A DNA stretch of 64,000 nt from an uncultured Rickettsiella sp. (GCA_947058615.1 CAMSHF010000003.1:1-64000), one strand, 5' to 3'; positions 1 through 9,981 are shown, counted from the stretch's first letter. Translations and numbers: made by a program. Notes: generated by a model from the letters alone, not told the origin.

Positions 1-50
1 CCGGATAACTTATTGGATGCTCGTTCGTGAATTTTTGTCCCGTACAAAGT

Positions 51-80
51 AAATTAAATTAAATTAAATTAAATTAAATT
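51..80. repeat. (AAATT)6 tandem repeat
   Basis: Six uninterrupted copies of the pentamer AAATT lie downstream of the glutamate dehydrogenase stop codon in non-coding AT-rich DNA. It is a simple microsatellite. No function is evident. Confidence 0.9.
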
Positions 81-179
81 TTAAAATATTAAATTTTGGA
101 AATAAAGCATTTATTAATTTAAAATAAATAATTAATAAAATACTTTAAAAAGAATTAATTGAAGTAACAAAGCTCAAGT

Positions 180-3100
180 TTAATTTGTTATTTCAGATAC
201 ATTAGAAGCATTGACCATACTGACTAATTCTCGGATAACTACAGAAAACATCATTAATTTTAATTCGCCGGTGCTGCGTAAGTCAGCTAAAAACTGTTCC
301 CAGCGCTGAATAAAACCTTGATTGGCTGCCTCCCATTGCTCCAAGCAAATTTCATTATTGGCCTGCTTATCAATAACACACTGTAAAATAATAACAGTCA
401 AATGGCGTTGTTGTGTGTCCAGATCATGCAACAAAATCACTCTCGCTAAATTGTCCCATAAGGTTTCAACTACTATCTTCATGATCTGGCTTCGCAACCA
501 AGTAAAGCCAAATCTTTCACCGACCATAAAATACAACTCAGCCACATTTTGCTGAGATAGGTTATTTTTTTGTGCTGCATCTATGATATCTAATAAAGCA
601 TATTCATGATCCACATTGGCAATACGTTTAGCAATATCTTCAGATATACCTGCTTCAACCAAGCCTTGGACATTTTTTTCCCAATGCTCTCGTTCTTCAC
701 CAATAAGTAAATTAGATAAATTTTTACTTAATTTAACTATCGATTGTTTAAATCGATCAACCATTCGCAAAATATCAGTTAATTGATCTTTGTAATTACA
801 GATAAACCATCGTGTTGCCCGTCTTATTAAACGATTAAACTGGCGCATAATTGCGTAACGAATAACTGGGGTGACATCATCACTTAAGTTTTCTGCTAAA
901 CCAAGCAGCTCAGAGAAACCGAATACATGATGTGCTACCGCGTAAGCCCGTGCGATAGACGCAATATCAGCACCAATTTCGGTTTTTAAACGAAACACGA
1001 ATGCAATGCCCATATCATTGACCATGGCATTACTAATCTTGGTCGCAATAATCTCACGTCGTAAACTATGCTGCTGCATAAATTGTGAAAAACGACCACG
1101 CAAGGGTTTAGGAAAGGCAGATTCTAAAACTCGTTTCAAATAATCTTCTTCTAAAGAATGTTCTTCCAACAATTCTGCTTTCACCCACATTTTAGTGTAA
1201 GCAAGTAATACGGCAATCTCAGGACTGGTTAATCCTTTTCCCATTGCTTTTCTTTCTAATAAGGCCTTTTCATCCGGAAGAAATTCTAATGCACGATCCA
1301 ATTTACCATGTCGCTCAAGTTCTTGAATATAACGTCGATGAAATTCGAGTTCTTGCTGAGCATGCATAGCCGCTAAACTAATGGTACGAGTTTGAGAATA
1401 ATTATCGTAAAGAACAAGTTTAGCAATTTCATCCGTCATTTCCGCAAGTAATTTATTGCGTTGAGCAAAAGTCATCTCATCCGAAGCCACTACCGCATTC
1501 AATAAAATCTTACAATTAACTTCATGATCCGAACAATCAACACCTGCTGAGTTATCAATAAAGTCGGTGTAGATTAATCCCCCATTTAAAGCATATTCCA
1601 CGCGACCCAATTGCGTTAGACCAAGATTCCCTCCTTCAGCGACAATACGACAACGTAATTCTTTAGCATCAATACGCAAGTTATCATTCGTTCTATCACC
1701 GACATCTGCATTTCTTTCGCTGGATGCCTTTACATAAGTGCCAATACCACCATTCCATAATAAATCGACATTGGCTTTTAAGATAGCTCGAATTAAGCCA
1801 TCGGGCGCTATGGAGTCTTGATGGATATCCAATAATTTTTTAATCTCACTCGACAATACGATAGATTTTTGCGAGCGTCGAAAAACACCACCGCCTTTGG
1901 AAATTAAATCCACATTGTAATCTTGCCAAGTCGATCGGGGTAATTTATATAAGCGTTGGCGTTCTCGAAAGCTTTTTTCCGGATCAGAATTAGGATCGAT
2001 GAATATGTGCATATGGTTAAATGCCGCAACGAGCTTAATATGGTGAGAGAGCAACATCCCATTACCAAAAACATCGCCGGACATATCGCCAATACCAATG
2101 ACAGTAAAATCGTCCTTATCAGGATTTAAACCTAATGCTCTGCAATGTCTTCTAACAGATTCCCACGCACCACGTGCAGTAATCCCCATTTTTTTATGGT
2201 CATATCCAACACTCCCTCCTGAGGCAAATGCATCGCCTAACCAAAAGTTATATTCCGCCGCAATTGCATTGGCAATATCTGAAAAACTGGCTGTCCCTTT
2301 ATCCGCAGCAACAACTAAGTAAGGGTCATCTTCATCGTACCGAACGACGTTTTTTGGATGTATGACTTTATTATTTTGTAAATTATCAGTTAAATCTAAT
2401 AGTCCGCGCATGAATGTTTGATAGCAAAGTATCACTTCGCTCATAACCGCTTCACGATCGGCGTTTTCGGGTAATTGCTTACAAACAAACCCTCCTTTAG
2501 CACCCGCAGGAACAATGACTGCATTTTTTACCTGTTGTGCCTTCATTAAACCTAATATTTCTGTTCTAAAATCTTCTCTTCGATCAGACCAACGAATACC
2601 CCCTCGTGCAACCTTTGCTGCTCTTAAATGAACGGCTTCAACGCGAGGTGAGTACACAAAAATTTCATACATGGGTCTTGGTAATGGTAAATCTATAATT
2701 TGACTTGGATTTAATTTAAATGCTAACCAAGATTTGGGATGGTTATTCGGGTCGGTTTGATAATAATTAGTTCGGATAGTCGCCTGAATGACTTCAAATA
2801 AGTTTCGCAAAATCCGATCTTCATCTAGACTCACAACGGCATCTAAAGCAGACTGTAAACTTTTTTCTAAGCTCGCTGTTACACTACCGGATTCATCTTG
2901 ACGACTGGGATCAAAGTAATATTTAAATAATTTAACTAAAATTTTAGCAATACTGGCATTACGCGACACCACAGTTTCTACATAGGTTTGACTAAATGGA
3001 ACACCGATTTGACGAAGATATTTGGTATAAGCCCTTAATATGGAGACTTCACGCCAAGTTAATTGGCCAGCCAATATTAAGCGATTAAAACCATCGTTTT

Positions 3101-5036
3101 CGACCTCTCCAGACCAAATTTTGCAAAAAGCGTCTTGAAAAATTTCCTTAACCTGTGAAACATCGATGTCATCAATATGAACGGGCTTTACACCAAAATC
3201 ATTGATCCAAATACGATGACCATCAGGTAATGTAATTTCCTGTGGCCACTCGTCCATAACGCGTAAACCCATATTTTCTAAAACAGGTAATGCATCAGAC
3301 AAAATAATAGGCTTGCCGGCTTGAAAAAGTTTAAATCGTAATGGAACACCTTTTTCATCCCCAGAGGGGTAAAAGTTCATTTCCAGCGGATGTTCAAAAG
3401 AGATTCGTTCTAATTGCTCTATATCATGTACAGCCGTATTAGCAGAAAATATATCTCTATATCCGCTAGGAAAAGCATACATATATTTTTGTAAAAGACG
3501 CGCGCCTTCTTGTTCCCCATAATATTCAATTAACGCTTGGCGTAACTCTGCTTTCCAAGAACGTGCCACTTCAACAAGTTGCGCCTCAATTTTTTTCGCA
3601 TCATAGGTCAAATCTTTTTTAGGGTCGGTCCGAATTAGAAAATGGATCCGTGCCAAATTTGAATCTCCAAACAATGTCGAAAAACCAATTTCAATACCCG
3701 AGAACTCTCGCACCAAAATTCTCTCCATTTGGCGTTGCAGATCGGTATTTAATTGTTCTTTCGGAAGATACACTAGGCATGAAATAAAGCGGCGATAATT
3801 ATCTTGTCTAACAAATAATCGAACGGTTCTTTGGTCTTGTATATGCAAAATACCTAAAGCCAGTTGAGTCAGCTCCTTAACGGAAGCTTGAAATAGGTCG
3901 TCACGAGGCAAACTAGACAGAATATCCAATAATGCTTTCCCTGCATGACCTTTTAAAGGTAAACTCGAGTTTTGTAAAATTAATTGGATTTTACGCCGTA
4001 TTAGCGGGATGCTACGGGGATCACTATGGTACACAGTGGATGTATAAAGACCAATAAAGCGTCTTTCTCCAATTAACTTCCCTTGCTCATTAAAACGTTT
4101 AACTCCAATATAATCCGCATAAACCGAACGGTGCACTCTCGACTTACTATTCGTCTTAGAAATAACAAGTACCTGGGGAGAAAAAGCTAAGCGGCGTGCT
4201 TCAGGAGGTAATTCAGTTAATAGTTTTTCTTCTTTGCTTTTAGTTTCATCTCTTAACACACCTAAACCTGATTTTCTAATCATACGCAATGTTTTATGAT
4301 CTTTACTCAAATCATAATCACGACAACCTAAAAAAGTAAAATGATCATTTAGCAACCAAGCTAAAAAGTCTCTTGACTCTGCAACATCCTCTGGATCATA
4401 AGGAGGAGAATTTTGCTCTAATTCCTTTAAGCAGCTTTGCATTCTTGACCGCATTTCAGACCAATCGTTTACGACCAAACTTACTTGCTCTAATACTTTT
4501 TCTAGCTTTTTAGCTAACTTATTGAGAATTTCAATATTCGATTCTTTATCAATTTCTAGGTAAATTAAAGCTTCAGTTTGTTTATCGGGAATAACATCAT
4601 AAGGTAAAACCTTTATCACTTTTCCTTGTTGATCTCGATGTAATTTTATATTACCGAAATGAATGTTGAAAAAGATATTAAACCCCTGCCGGTTTATCTC
4701 CATACGAGTGGAGTCAACCAAAAAGGGTTTGTCTTCAGCAACAATCTGCACAATCGTGTATCGGCTTTCCCAGCCTTCTTTTTCAAGACTGGGGTTATAA
4801 ATACGGATCTTTGCTTGGCCAGGTAACCGTTGGTATGTCAGATTCCAATGAGCTACCAGTGCAGCGGCTAGATTTTCCGCAGAACGTTTTTCCAACGTTT
4901 CTAAGTCCATATGAGCAAAATACTGTTCAGCGAAAGCAGTAAATAACTTAGATTGCGCCTTTGGAATTTTTAACAATGCAGATCTTAAAATCGTACCTAC
5001 GATCGACTTATAAACACGGTTAGTTAGGTTGTTCAT
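180..5036 (-). CDS. gdhB: NAD-specific glutamate dehydrogenase, large (about 180 kDa) type
   Basis: Oxidatively deaminates glutamate to 2-oxoglutarate and ammonia with NAD, feeding amino-acid carbon into the TCA cycle in the cytoplasm. The 1618-residue length fits the large bacterial GDH family. A long N-terminal regulatory region precedes the catalytic domain. That domain shows the GGIRWSDRREDFRTE segment near residue 812, the PAGAKGGFV segment with the catalytic lysine near 846, and NGGIGTYVK near 1095. The reading frame stays open 53 codons further upstream (to 5195), but that extension is unlike the family, whose proteins start near MNNLTNRVYKSIV, so I chose the ATG at 5036. It is divergent from ubiG across about 170 bp that should hold both promoters. 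Function is confident from the family; the exact start is inference. Confidence 0.93.
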   Translation of the reverse strand: MNNLTNRVYKSIVGTILRSALLKIPKAQSKLFTAFAEQYFAHMDLETLEKRSAENLAAALVAHWNLTYQRLPGQAKIRIYNPSLEKEGWESRYTIVQIVAEDKPFLVDSTRMEINRQGFNIFFNIHFGNIKLHRDQQGKVIKVLPYDVIPDKQTEALIYLEIDKESNIEILNKLAKKLEKVLEQVSLVVNDWSEMRSRMQSCLKELEQNSPPYDPEDVAESRDFLAWLLNDHFTFLGCRDYDLSKDHKTLRMIRKSGLGVLRDETKSKEEKLLTELPPEARRLAFSPQVLVISKTNSKSRVHRSVYADYIGVKRFNEQGKLIGERRFIGLYTSTVYHSDPRSIPLIRRKIQLILQNSSLPLKGHAGKALLDILSSLPRDDLFQASVKELTQLALGILHIQDQRTVRLFVRQDNYRRFISCLVYLPKEQLNTDLQRQMERILVREFSGIEIGFSTLFGDSNLARIHFLIRTDPKKDLTYDAKKIEAQLVEVARSWKAELRQALIEYYGEQEGARLLQKYMYAFPSGYRDIFSANTAVHDIEQLERISFEHPLEMNFYPSGDEKGVPLRFKLFQAGKPIILSDALPVLENMGLRVMDEWPQEITLPDGHRIWINDFGVKPVHIDDIDVSQVKEIFQDAFCKIWSGEVENDGFNRLILAGQLTWREVSILRAYTKYLRQIGVPFSQTYVETVVSRNASIAKILVKLFKYYFDPSRQDESGSVTASLEKSLQSALDAVVSLDEDRILRNLFEVIQATIRTNYYQTDPNNHPKSWLAFKLNPSQIIDLPLPRPMYEIFVYSPRVEAVHLRAAKVARGGIRWSDRREDFRTEILGLMKAQQVKNAVIVPAGAKGGFVCKQLPENADREAVMSEVILCYQTFMRGLLDLTDNLQNNKVIHPKNVVRYDEDDPYLVVAADKGTASFSDIANAIAAEYNFWLGDAFASGGSVGYDHKKMGITARGAWESVRRHCRALGLNPDKDDFTVIGIGDMSGDVFGNGMLLSHHIKLVAAFNHMHIFIDPNSDPEKSFRERQRLYKLPRSTWQDYNVDLISKGGGVFRRSQKSIVLSSEIKKLLDIHQDSIAPDGLIRAILKANVDLLWNGGIGTYVKASSERNADVGDRTNDNLRIDAKELRCRIVAEGGNLGLTQLGRVEYALNGGLIYTDFIDNSAGVDCSDHEVNCKILLNAVVASDEMTFAQRNKLLAEMTDEIAKLVLYDNYSQTRTISLAAMHAQQELEFHRRYIQELERHGKLDRALEFLPDEKALLERKAMGKGLTSPEIAVLLAYTKMWVKAELLEEHSLEEDYLKRVLESAFPKPLRGRFSQFMQQHSLRREIIATKISNAMVNDMGIAFVFRLKTEIGADIASIARAYAVAHHVFGFSELLGLAENLSDDVTPVIRYAIMRQFNRLIRRATRWFICNYKDQLTDILRMVDRFKQSIVKLSKNLSNLLIGEEREHWEKNVQGLVEAGISEDIAKRIANVDHEYALLDIIDAAQKNNLSQQNVAELYFMVGERFGFTWLRSQIMKIVVETLWDNLARVILLHDLDTQQRHLTVIILQCVIDKQANNEICLEQWEAANQGFIQRWEQFLADLRSTGELKLMMFSVVIRELVSMVNASNVSEITN

Positions 5037-5204
5037 ATGAACTAAAAAAATTGAATGATAACAAATTCCCCATACCCGTCGGTAAGCTATCCTAAATTCC
5101 ACTATTCCCTGTTTATAACCAATAGACACATTATGAGGGGTCAAGTAAACTAGACCATTGTAATACGCTCCCTGTAAAAAACCAATGAAAACCATTTAAA
5201 TTTT

Positions 5205-5909
5205 ATGTCGGCTTCTAATTACGATTCGGCAGAAATCGATAAATTTACACGCATGGCTGAGCAATGGTGGAATACCGAAGGTCTATGTAAGCCCTTACAT
5301 ATTATTAATCCTTTGCGTTTAGAATTTATGGTTAACCACCTTACTCTAAAAGATCAAAAGGTAATCGACATTGGTTGTGGGGGTGGAATATTGACAGAGG
5401 CAATGGCTAAGCTAGAAGCACAAGTCACTGGGATCGATAAAAGTGATGCTCTTATAAAGGTTGCGAAAAAACATGCTGTCGAAAGCCAGCTTTCGATTGA
5501 ATATTTCCTTGCTGACGCGGAATCATTCGCTAAACATCATCGTGAATCCTATGATGTTGTGTGTTGCATGGAACTATTAGAACATGTTCCTAATCCCGTC
5601 TCACTGATACAGGCTTGTAGTGATTTAGCCAAGCCAGGCGCAAATGTTTTTTTTTCGACCATTAACCGTCATCCTAAGGCTTATCTATTAACGATACTGG
5701 GCGCTGAGTACTTTCTTAAAATTTTGCCTCGAGGAACGCATGATTATAAAAAGTTTATCCGCCCCTCTGAGTTAGCTACAGCAGGTCGGCAAGCTAATTT
5801 AATACTGCATAAACTTCAGGGTATCCATTTTAATCCTATTATTCAATATTATGCATTAAGCAAAGATATTCATGTCAACTATCTTGCGGCTTTTAGGAAG
5901 CGATTTTAA
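5205..5909 (+). CDS. ubiG: Ubiquinone biosynthesis O-methyltransferase UbiG
   Basis: Carries out both SAM-dependent O-methylations of ubiquinone synthesis. The 234-residue protein has the class I methyltransferase motif VIDIGCGGG at residues 53-61, an acidic end of strand 2 (TGIDKSD), and the CMELLEHVPNP segment typical of UbiG. The N-terminal FTRMAEQWWNTEG and the later GTHDYKKFIRPSEL stretch are family signatures. It is followed by gph after 3 bases, as in other gammaproteobacteria, so the two are probably co-transcribed. The start is an ATG without a clear Shine-Dalgarno sequence. Confidence 0.95.
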   Translation: MSASNYDSAEIDKFTRMAEQWWNTEGLCKPLHIINPLRLEFMVNHLTLKDQKVIDIGCGGGILTEAMAKLEAQVTGIDKSDALIKVAKKHAVESQLSIEYFLADAESFAKHHRESYDVVCCMELLEHVPNPVSLIQACSDLAKPGANVFFSTINRHPKAYLLTILGAEYFLKILPRGTHDYKKFIRPSELATAGRQANLILHKLQGIHFNPIIQYYALSKDIHVNYLAAFRKRF

Positions 5910-5912
5910 ATT

Positions 5913-6608
5913 ATGCCATTTTCAATGTTAAAGGACGCAAAAATAAACGGTGTACTTTTCGACCTCGATGGAACTTTATTAGACACTGCCGCTGATTTAG
6001 CTGGGGCCCTTAATCAAGTTTTAATATCCCAAAGTATTAAACCTTTATCTGTTGACGCTGTTCGACCCTTCATTTCCTCTGGCGTGGCCGGTTTATTAGA
6101 TTTAGGGCTTCAAATTAAAGTAACCGATCCTATTTTCACCGCTTTGCGTACTCAATTTCTCGAGTATTATAATCAGCATATTTGTGACCATACGCATTTA
6201 TTTTCCGGTGTAGAAGCTTTAATTAATTACTTACAAGAAAAAAAATGGCCTTGGGGGATCGTTACAAATAAATCGGCTAATTTAACTCAACGCTTAATCA
6301 ATGAATTTCCCCTACTCAACACAGCAAAATGTATTATTTCTGGAGATACACTTAAATATAGCAAACCTCATCCTCAACCTTTATTGCACGCTTGTTTATA
6401 CATAGATTGTCTTCCGGAGAATTGCATCTATGTAGGTGATGCCAAACAAGATATTGAAGCGGCTAATACAGCAGGAATGTATAGCCTAATCGCTCTTTAT
6501 GGCTTTATAGGAGATAAAGAAGATGTTAACAAATGGAATGCCTCTGCCATGATTTCCTCGCCTCTGGATATCGTTGAATACTTAACACAATTGCATTCTG
6601 GCCGGTAA
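5913..6608 (+). CDS. gph: Phosphoglycolate phosphatase (HAD superfamily)
   Basis: HAD hydrolase that dephosphorylates 2-phosphoglycolate, a by-product of DNA 3'-end repair. Residues 16-25 (FDLDGTLLDT) hold the nucleophile Asp17 and general acid/base Asp19. TNKS provides motif II, the lysine of KYSKPHP motif III, and VGDAKQDIEAA motif IV. The 231-residue length and the coupling with ubiG favour Gph over other HAD phosphatases, although some relatives (MupP, N-acetylmuramic acid 6-phosphate phosphatase) also sit next to ubiG and cannot be excluded. Its last 27 bases overlap the tail of the convergent gene on the other strand. Confidence 0.85.
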   Translation: MPFSMLKDAKINGVLFDLDGTLLDTAADLAGALNQVLISQSIKPLSVDAVRPFISSGVAGLLDLGLQIKVTDPIFTALRTQFLEYYNQHICDHTHLFSGVEALINYLQEKKWPWGIVTNKSANLTQRLINEFPLLNTAKCIISGDTLKYSKPHPQPLLHACLYIDCLPENCIYVGDAKQDIEAANTAGMYSLIALYGFIGDKEDVNKWNASAMISSPLDIVEYLTQLHSGR

Positions 6609-7211
6609 TAAACACTCCGTGTTTTCACGATCAACCTCCTTCGGAATACTATTGCTTGGTAATGCTAAGGGACTTATTGCCTGTAATTTAATTCGTTTGG
6701 ATGGAATAGGAGATGTATTACTTTCTTTTAAAGAGCTTTTTCTTGTACTCAAGGCATGAAAAAAAGCTCGAACGGGATTTTGTTCTTTTATTTTAATTTC
6801 TGTCTTTATTTTTTTATCTAATTCTTTCCTTAAAGACAATAAGGAAGATAATTTAGCATTTTCTTTGTTTTTTAATTCTAATAACTGTTTATTATGTTTA
6901 AGATAATCCTCTTCACAGGAATTCCCAGTTCGTTCTAACATACACTCATAAAGCGCTATAGGTGAAATACTAAATTCTTTTGGAGTTTCTCTCATTAGAT
7001 TAAAAGTAGTCGATTCCAAAAACCATGTTATATTATTTATACTAATAACAGGTAACGTTGCAATTTTTTTTAATTCTTTCAAATCGCATGAAAAGTTATG
7101 TAAACTCTTATGTGATTTTTTCAAATCATTTTCCAATTGTAATAATAAATTTACCAAGCTGCTTTTATTTAAACTTGTTTCCTCTTCAGAATCACTTATT
7201 TCTTCAAACAT
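6582..7211 (-). CDS. Unrecognised 209-residue charged protein, possible secreted effector
   Basis: I do not recognise a family. The protein begins with an acidic Glu/Ser stretch. A Lys/Glu/Leu-rich segment at about residues 104-143 looks like a coiled coil. The tail is Ser/Pro-rich and contains PSKRIKL at 170-176, a basic cluster similar to a monopartite nuclear localisation signal of the c-Myc kind. There is no signal peptide or membrane segment. GGTGA lies just upstream of the ATG as a possible ribosome binding site. It stands alone between gph (tail-to-tail overlap of 27 bases) and the yciA gene, in an AT-rich upstream region. A lineage-specific effector is a guess from composition and context only. 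Confidence 0.6.
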   Translation of the reverse strand: MFEEISDSEEETSLNKSSLVNLLLQLENDLKKSHKSLHNFSCDLKELKKIATLPVISINNITWFLESTTFNLMRETPKEFSISPIALYECMLERTGNSCEEDYLKHNKQLLELKNKENAKLSSLLSLRKELDKKIKTEIKIKEQNPVRAFFHALSTRKSSLKESNTSPIPSKRIKLQAISPLALPSNSIPKEVDRENTECLLPARMQLC

Positions 7212-7353
7212 ATTTTCACCATTTGTCGTATTTTTTAAATAATAAATAATTTTTATTATTTAAAAAATTTAAAATATGTAGAAATAGACTTAAATTAAAA
7301 AACTTAAAAAATTTTTTGCTATACTTAAATTTCTTTGTCTATTGAGTATAGAA

Positions 7354-7740
7354 ATGACTAATTTACTAGAACCGACATTACGCGTCAAAACTAGACCCAA
7401 TGATGCCAATAAATCGGGTGATATTTTTGGGGGTTGGCTAATGTCACAAATCGATATTGCAGGAGCTATTGCTGCAGCACGACGTGCCAAGGGGTCTGTT
7501 GTTACGGTTGCCGTCAAAGAGTTAAAATTTTTACAACCTTTATTCATTTACGACATCGCAAGTTTTTATACTAAGATTACTGCTGTTGGGAAAACCTCAA
7601 TAACCATTGAGGTAGAGGTTTACGCAGAACGTTATAATGAGGGTGTCAACGAAGCTACAAGCACTAAAGTTTCAGAAGCAAACCTTATCTATGTGGCTGT
7701 GTCAAAACCTGGAGAAAAACGTTTAATTCCAGTCGAATAA
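7354..7740 (+). CDS. yciA: Acyl-CoA thioesterase, YciA type
   Basis: Hot-dog-fold thioesterase hydrolysing acyl-CoA to free acid and CoA. RVKTRPNDANKSGDIFGGWLM near the N-terminus, including the catalytic-region Asn/Asp and the GGW turn, is characteristic of the YciA/BFIT family, as is the later VAVKELKFLQP strand. The ORF extends upstream to a TTG at 7342, but the ATG at 7354 gives the family length (128 residues) with TTGAG upstream as a weak ribosome site. It is a single gene, convergent with minE. Confidence 0.9.
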   Translation: MTNLLEPTLRVKTRPNDANKSGDIFGGWLMSQIDIAGAIAAARRAKGSVVTVAVKELKFLQPLFIYDIASFYTKITAVGKTSITIEVEVYAERYNEGVNEATSTKVSEANLIYVAVSKPGEKRLIPVE

Positions 7741-7764
7741 AACCTGTGTACTAACCGCTACCAC

Positions 7765-8034
7765 TTACTGTGTCGTTATCTCTGCATTGGGAAGCGTGAT
7801 ATTTAATTCTAATATAGAGCAATTTCCTGTTTTTTCTAACTCTACCTTGACTTGGTCTTGATCGATATCAACATATTTAGCAATAACTTCTATTAATTCT
7901 TGTTGTAATTTGGGTAAGAAGTCAGAATTATTCTCGGCCCTACGTTCATGAGATACAATAATTTGTAAACGCTCTTTCGCAAGCGTCGCGGTACTTTTGG
8001 GTTTATTTCTAAAAATATAGTTTAATAAACTCAC
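7765..8034 (-). CDS. minE: Cell division topological specificity factor MinE
   Basis: MinE stimulates the MinD ATPase and drives pole-to-pole Min oscillation so that the division septum forms at midcell. The 89-residue protein shows the N-terminal membrane-targeting segment (SLLNYIFRNK), the MinD-contact region with KERLQIIVSHERR, and the C-terminal topological-specificity domain with a VDIDQDQVKVELE segment. Its start overlaps the minD stop by 4 bases, indicating translational coupling. Confidence 0.96.
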   Translation of the reverse strand: MSLLNYIFRNKPKSTATLAKERLQIIVSHERRAENNSDFLPKLQQELIEVIAKYVDIDQDQVKVELEKTGNCSILELNITLPNAEITTQ

Positions 8035-8855
8035 GTCGCTACCTCCTCACGGCCAAAGAGGCGACGGAGTAAACCTTTCTTTTCTAATTTAATAAATTTA
8101 AAAGGTATTTCTTCGCCTAATAAACGAGAAACAGCATCCGCATAAGCCTGATGCGCATCACTTTCTCCATTCAATGTAACAGGAATACCTGCGTTAGAAG
8201 CACGTAAAACTGCTTGTGATTCTGGGATCACGCCCAATAAAGGAATAGAAAGTATATCTAACACATCATCCACACTCAGCATATCACCTTTTTCTACACG
8301 GGTTAATGAGTATCGAGTCAATAATAAATGCTGTTTAACTGGATCAAGACCCAACTCTGCACGTCTTGATTTACTATCTAGGATCCCTAACATTCTATCG
8401 GAGTCTCTCACTGATGAGACTTCTGGGTTACTTACCACAATAGCCGTATCCGCAAAATACATGGCTAAAGTTGCACCACGCTCTATTCCGGCAGGTGAAT
8501 CACAGAGGATATAATCAAAATCTTTTTTTAATTCTTCTAAAACCTTCTCTACGCCTTCTTTGGTTAAAGCATCTTTATCACGTGTTTGTGAAGCAGGTAA
8601 AATATAAAGATTTTCAAGTCTTTTATCTTTTATTAAAGCTTGCTTAATATTTGCTTCCTCGCGAATCACATTCACAAAATCAAAAACAACCCGCCTTTCA
8701 CAGCCCATAATCAAATCGAGATTACGTAAACCAATATCAAAATCAATAACAACTGTTTTATACCCACGGAAGGCAAGGCCTGCCGCCATTGCCGCACTAC
8801 TTGTCGTTTTACCGACGCCGCCTTTCCCAGATGTAATAACAATAACTTCAGCCAA
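8031..8855 (-). CDS. minD: Septum site-determining ATPase MinD
   Basis: Membrane-associated ParA/MinD-family ATPase that recruits MinC and MinE to the inner membrane. The deviant Walker A motif SGKGGVGKTT lies at residues 9-18 with the signature Lys11 and Lys16, followed by VIDFDIGLRNLDL (switch I) and CDSPAGIE (Walker B region). The C-terminus has an amphipathic membrane-targeting segment, GLLRRLFGREE. It is 274 residues long, close to the usual 270. No minC lies upstream. The next gene, recO, is divergent across about 400 bases. Confidence 0.97.
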   Translation of the reverse strand: MAEVIVITSGKGGVGKTTSSAAMAAGLAFRGYKTVVIDFDIGLRNLDLIMGCERRVVFDFVNVIREEANIKQALIKDKRLENLYILPASQTRDKDALTKEGVEKVLEELKKDFDYILCDSPAGIERGATLAMYFADTAIVVSNPEVSSVRDSDRMLGILDSKSRRAELGLDPVKQHLLLTRYSLTRVEKGDMLSVDDVLDILSIPLLGVIPESQAVLRASNAGIPVTLNGESDAHQAYADAVSRLLGEEIPFKFIKLEKKGLLRRLFGREEVAT

Positions 8856-9261
8856 GATTTTTGCTCCTCATCAATTTAAAAGGTTAGACTTCTTTCAAAA
8901 CTACGTGCTATTTTCTTGATTCCATCATTAGACATTGGATTCTATCCGTTATTTACTTCAAAAACTTTGGTTCTCGCTAGTCACCCACTGCAAGCTCAGG
9001 CAAATTCATGCTTCTCAAAAAATTAATCTTGTAACGATTTTATTTCAGTTAAGATTATTTTTTAGACCCTTACCGACATTTGCTTTAGTAAATGTACACT
9101 ATATATTGATGAAAATATCATTAGAATGTCTATATAGACTAATATTACTGGATTTCCAAAGGAAGTGAAAGTTTTCTTATGCAAAAGAGAAAAGTTTATT
9201 TTTTGTACAATAAAATACCTGATAAATTGATATTATCCTTAATCTTATCTTTTCTAGCACA
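8856..9261. other. Intergenic region between minD and recO
   Basis: This divergent spacer of about 400 bases must carry the promoters for minDE and recO. A 77-codon frame from a TTG at 8935 on the + strand looks non-coding in composition and has no convincing ribosome site. I see no minC, RNA gene or strong hairpin in it. Confidence 0.6.
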
Positions 9262-9981
9262 ATGTTAAATTTTGAACAATTACAAGCGGGCTATATTTTG
9301 CACACCCGCCCTTATCGAGACACCAGTTTATTAATAGACGCATTCACGGCATTGCAAGGTAGAATAAACCTGATTGCAAAGGCTGCACGCGGCATGCGAA
9401 ATAAAAAATCACGCTTTAAAGGGTCACTACAAGCCTTTGTCCCCTTATTGCTTTCCTGGCGTGGAAAAACAGATCTCATGAATCTACTCAATGCCGAACC
9501 CAATCCTATTCTTGTTCCTCACTTAACCGGTAAACGGTTAGTGTGCGGTCTTTACCTCAATGAGCTGTTAATCCGTTTGTTGTATCGTTACGATCCTTAC
9601 CCACAATTATTCCAAGCTTATCAAACCGCGTTATGTAACTTATCGGATAATCCAGCGGTTGCTTTACGTGTATTTGAAAAAAAATTATTAGCTGAATTAG
9701 GTTATGCTTTAAATCTAGATAAAGAGAGCTTAACGCATCAAGAAATTTTGCCACATCAGTCTTATCAATTTATTCCCAGCCAAGGTCTGGTCATTTGCTT
9801 AAATAAATCGACATCGAAACAATTCACTTTCTCTGGAGCCTCTCTTCTGGCAATACACCATGAATCTTGGGACACCTCAGCACACTTATTAGATGCAAAA
9901 CGCTTATTCCGTCTCGCATTAAACTACCTGCTCGAAGGCAAAATGATTCGTAGTCGTGAATTAATCGTGCTGTCTAGATAG
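9262..9981 (+). CDS. recO: DNA repair protein RecO
   Basis: RecFOR-pathway mediator that helps load RecA onto SSB-coated single-stranded DNA and anneals complementary strands. The 239-residue protein starts with the N-terminal OB-fold (AGYILHTRPYRDTSLLIDAFT) and continues with KAARGMRNKKSRFKGSLQAF. The helical middle contains LVCGLYLNELLIRLL and FEKKLLAELGYALNLD, both typical of gammaproteobacterial RecO. The family's zinc-binding cysteines are not obvious, as in E. coli. It is a monocistronic gene in this window. Confidence 0.93.
   Translation: MLNFEQLQAGYILHTRPYRDTSLLIDAFTALQGRINLIAKAARGMRNKKSRFKGSLQAFVPLLLSWRGKTDLMNLLNAEPNPILVPHLTGKRLVCGLYLNELLIRLLYRYDPYPQLFQAYQTALCNLSDNPAVALRVFEKKLLAELGYALNLDKESLTHQEILPHQSYQFIPSQGLVICLNKSTSKQFTFSGASLLAIHHESWDTSAHLLDAKRLFRLALNYLLEGKMIRSRELIVLSR

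Noticed and set aside
5037-5195. N-terminal extension of glutamate dehydrogenase
   Set aside because: The 53 extra residues are unlike the family and run into the divergent promoter region; the ATG at 5036 gives the normal protein.
8935-9168. 77-codon + strand frame upstream of recO
   Set aside because: TTG start, no ribosome site, composition of AT-rich non-coding DNA, lies in the minD/recO promoter region.
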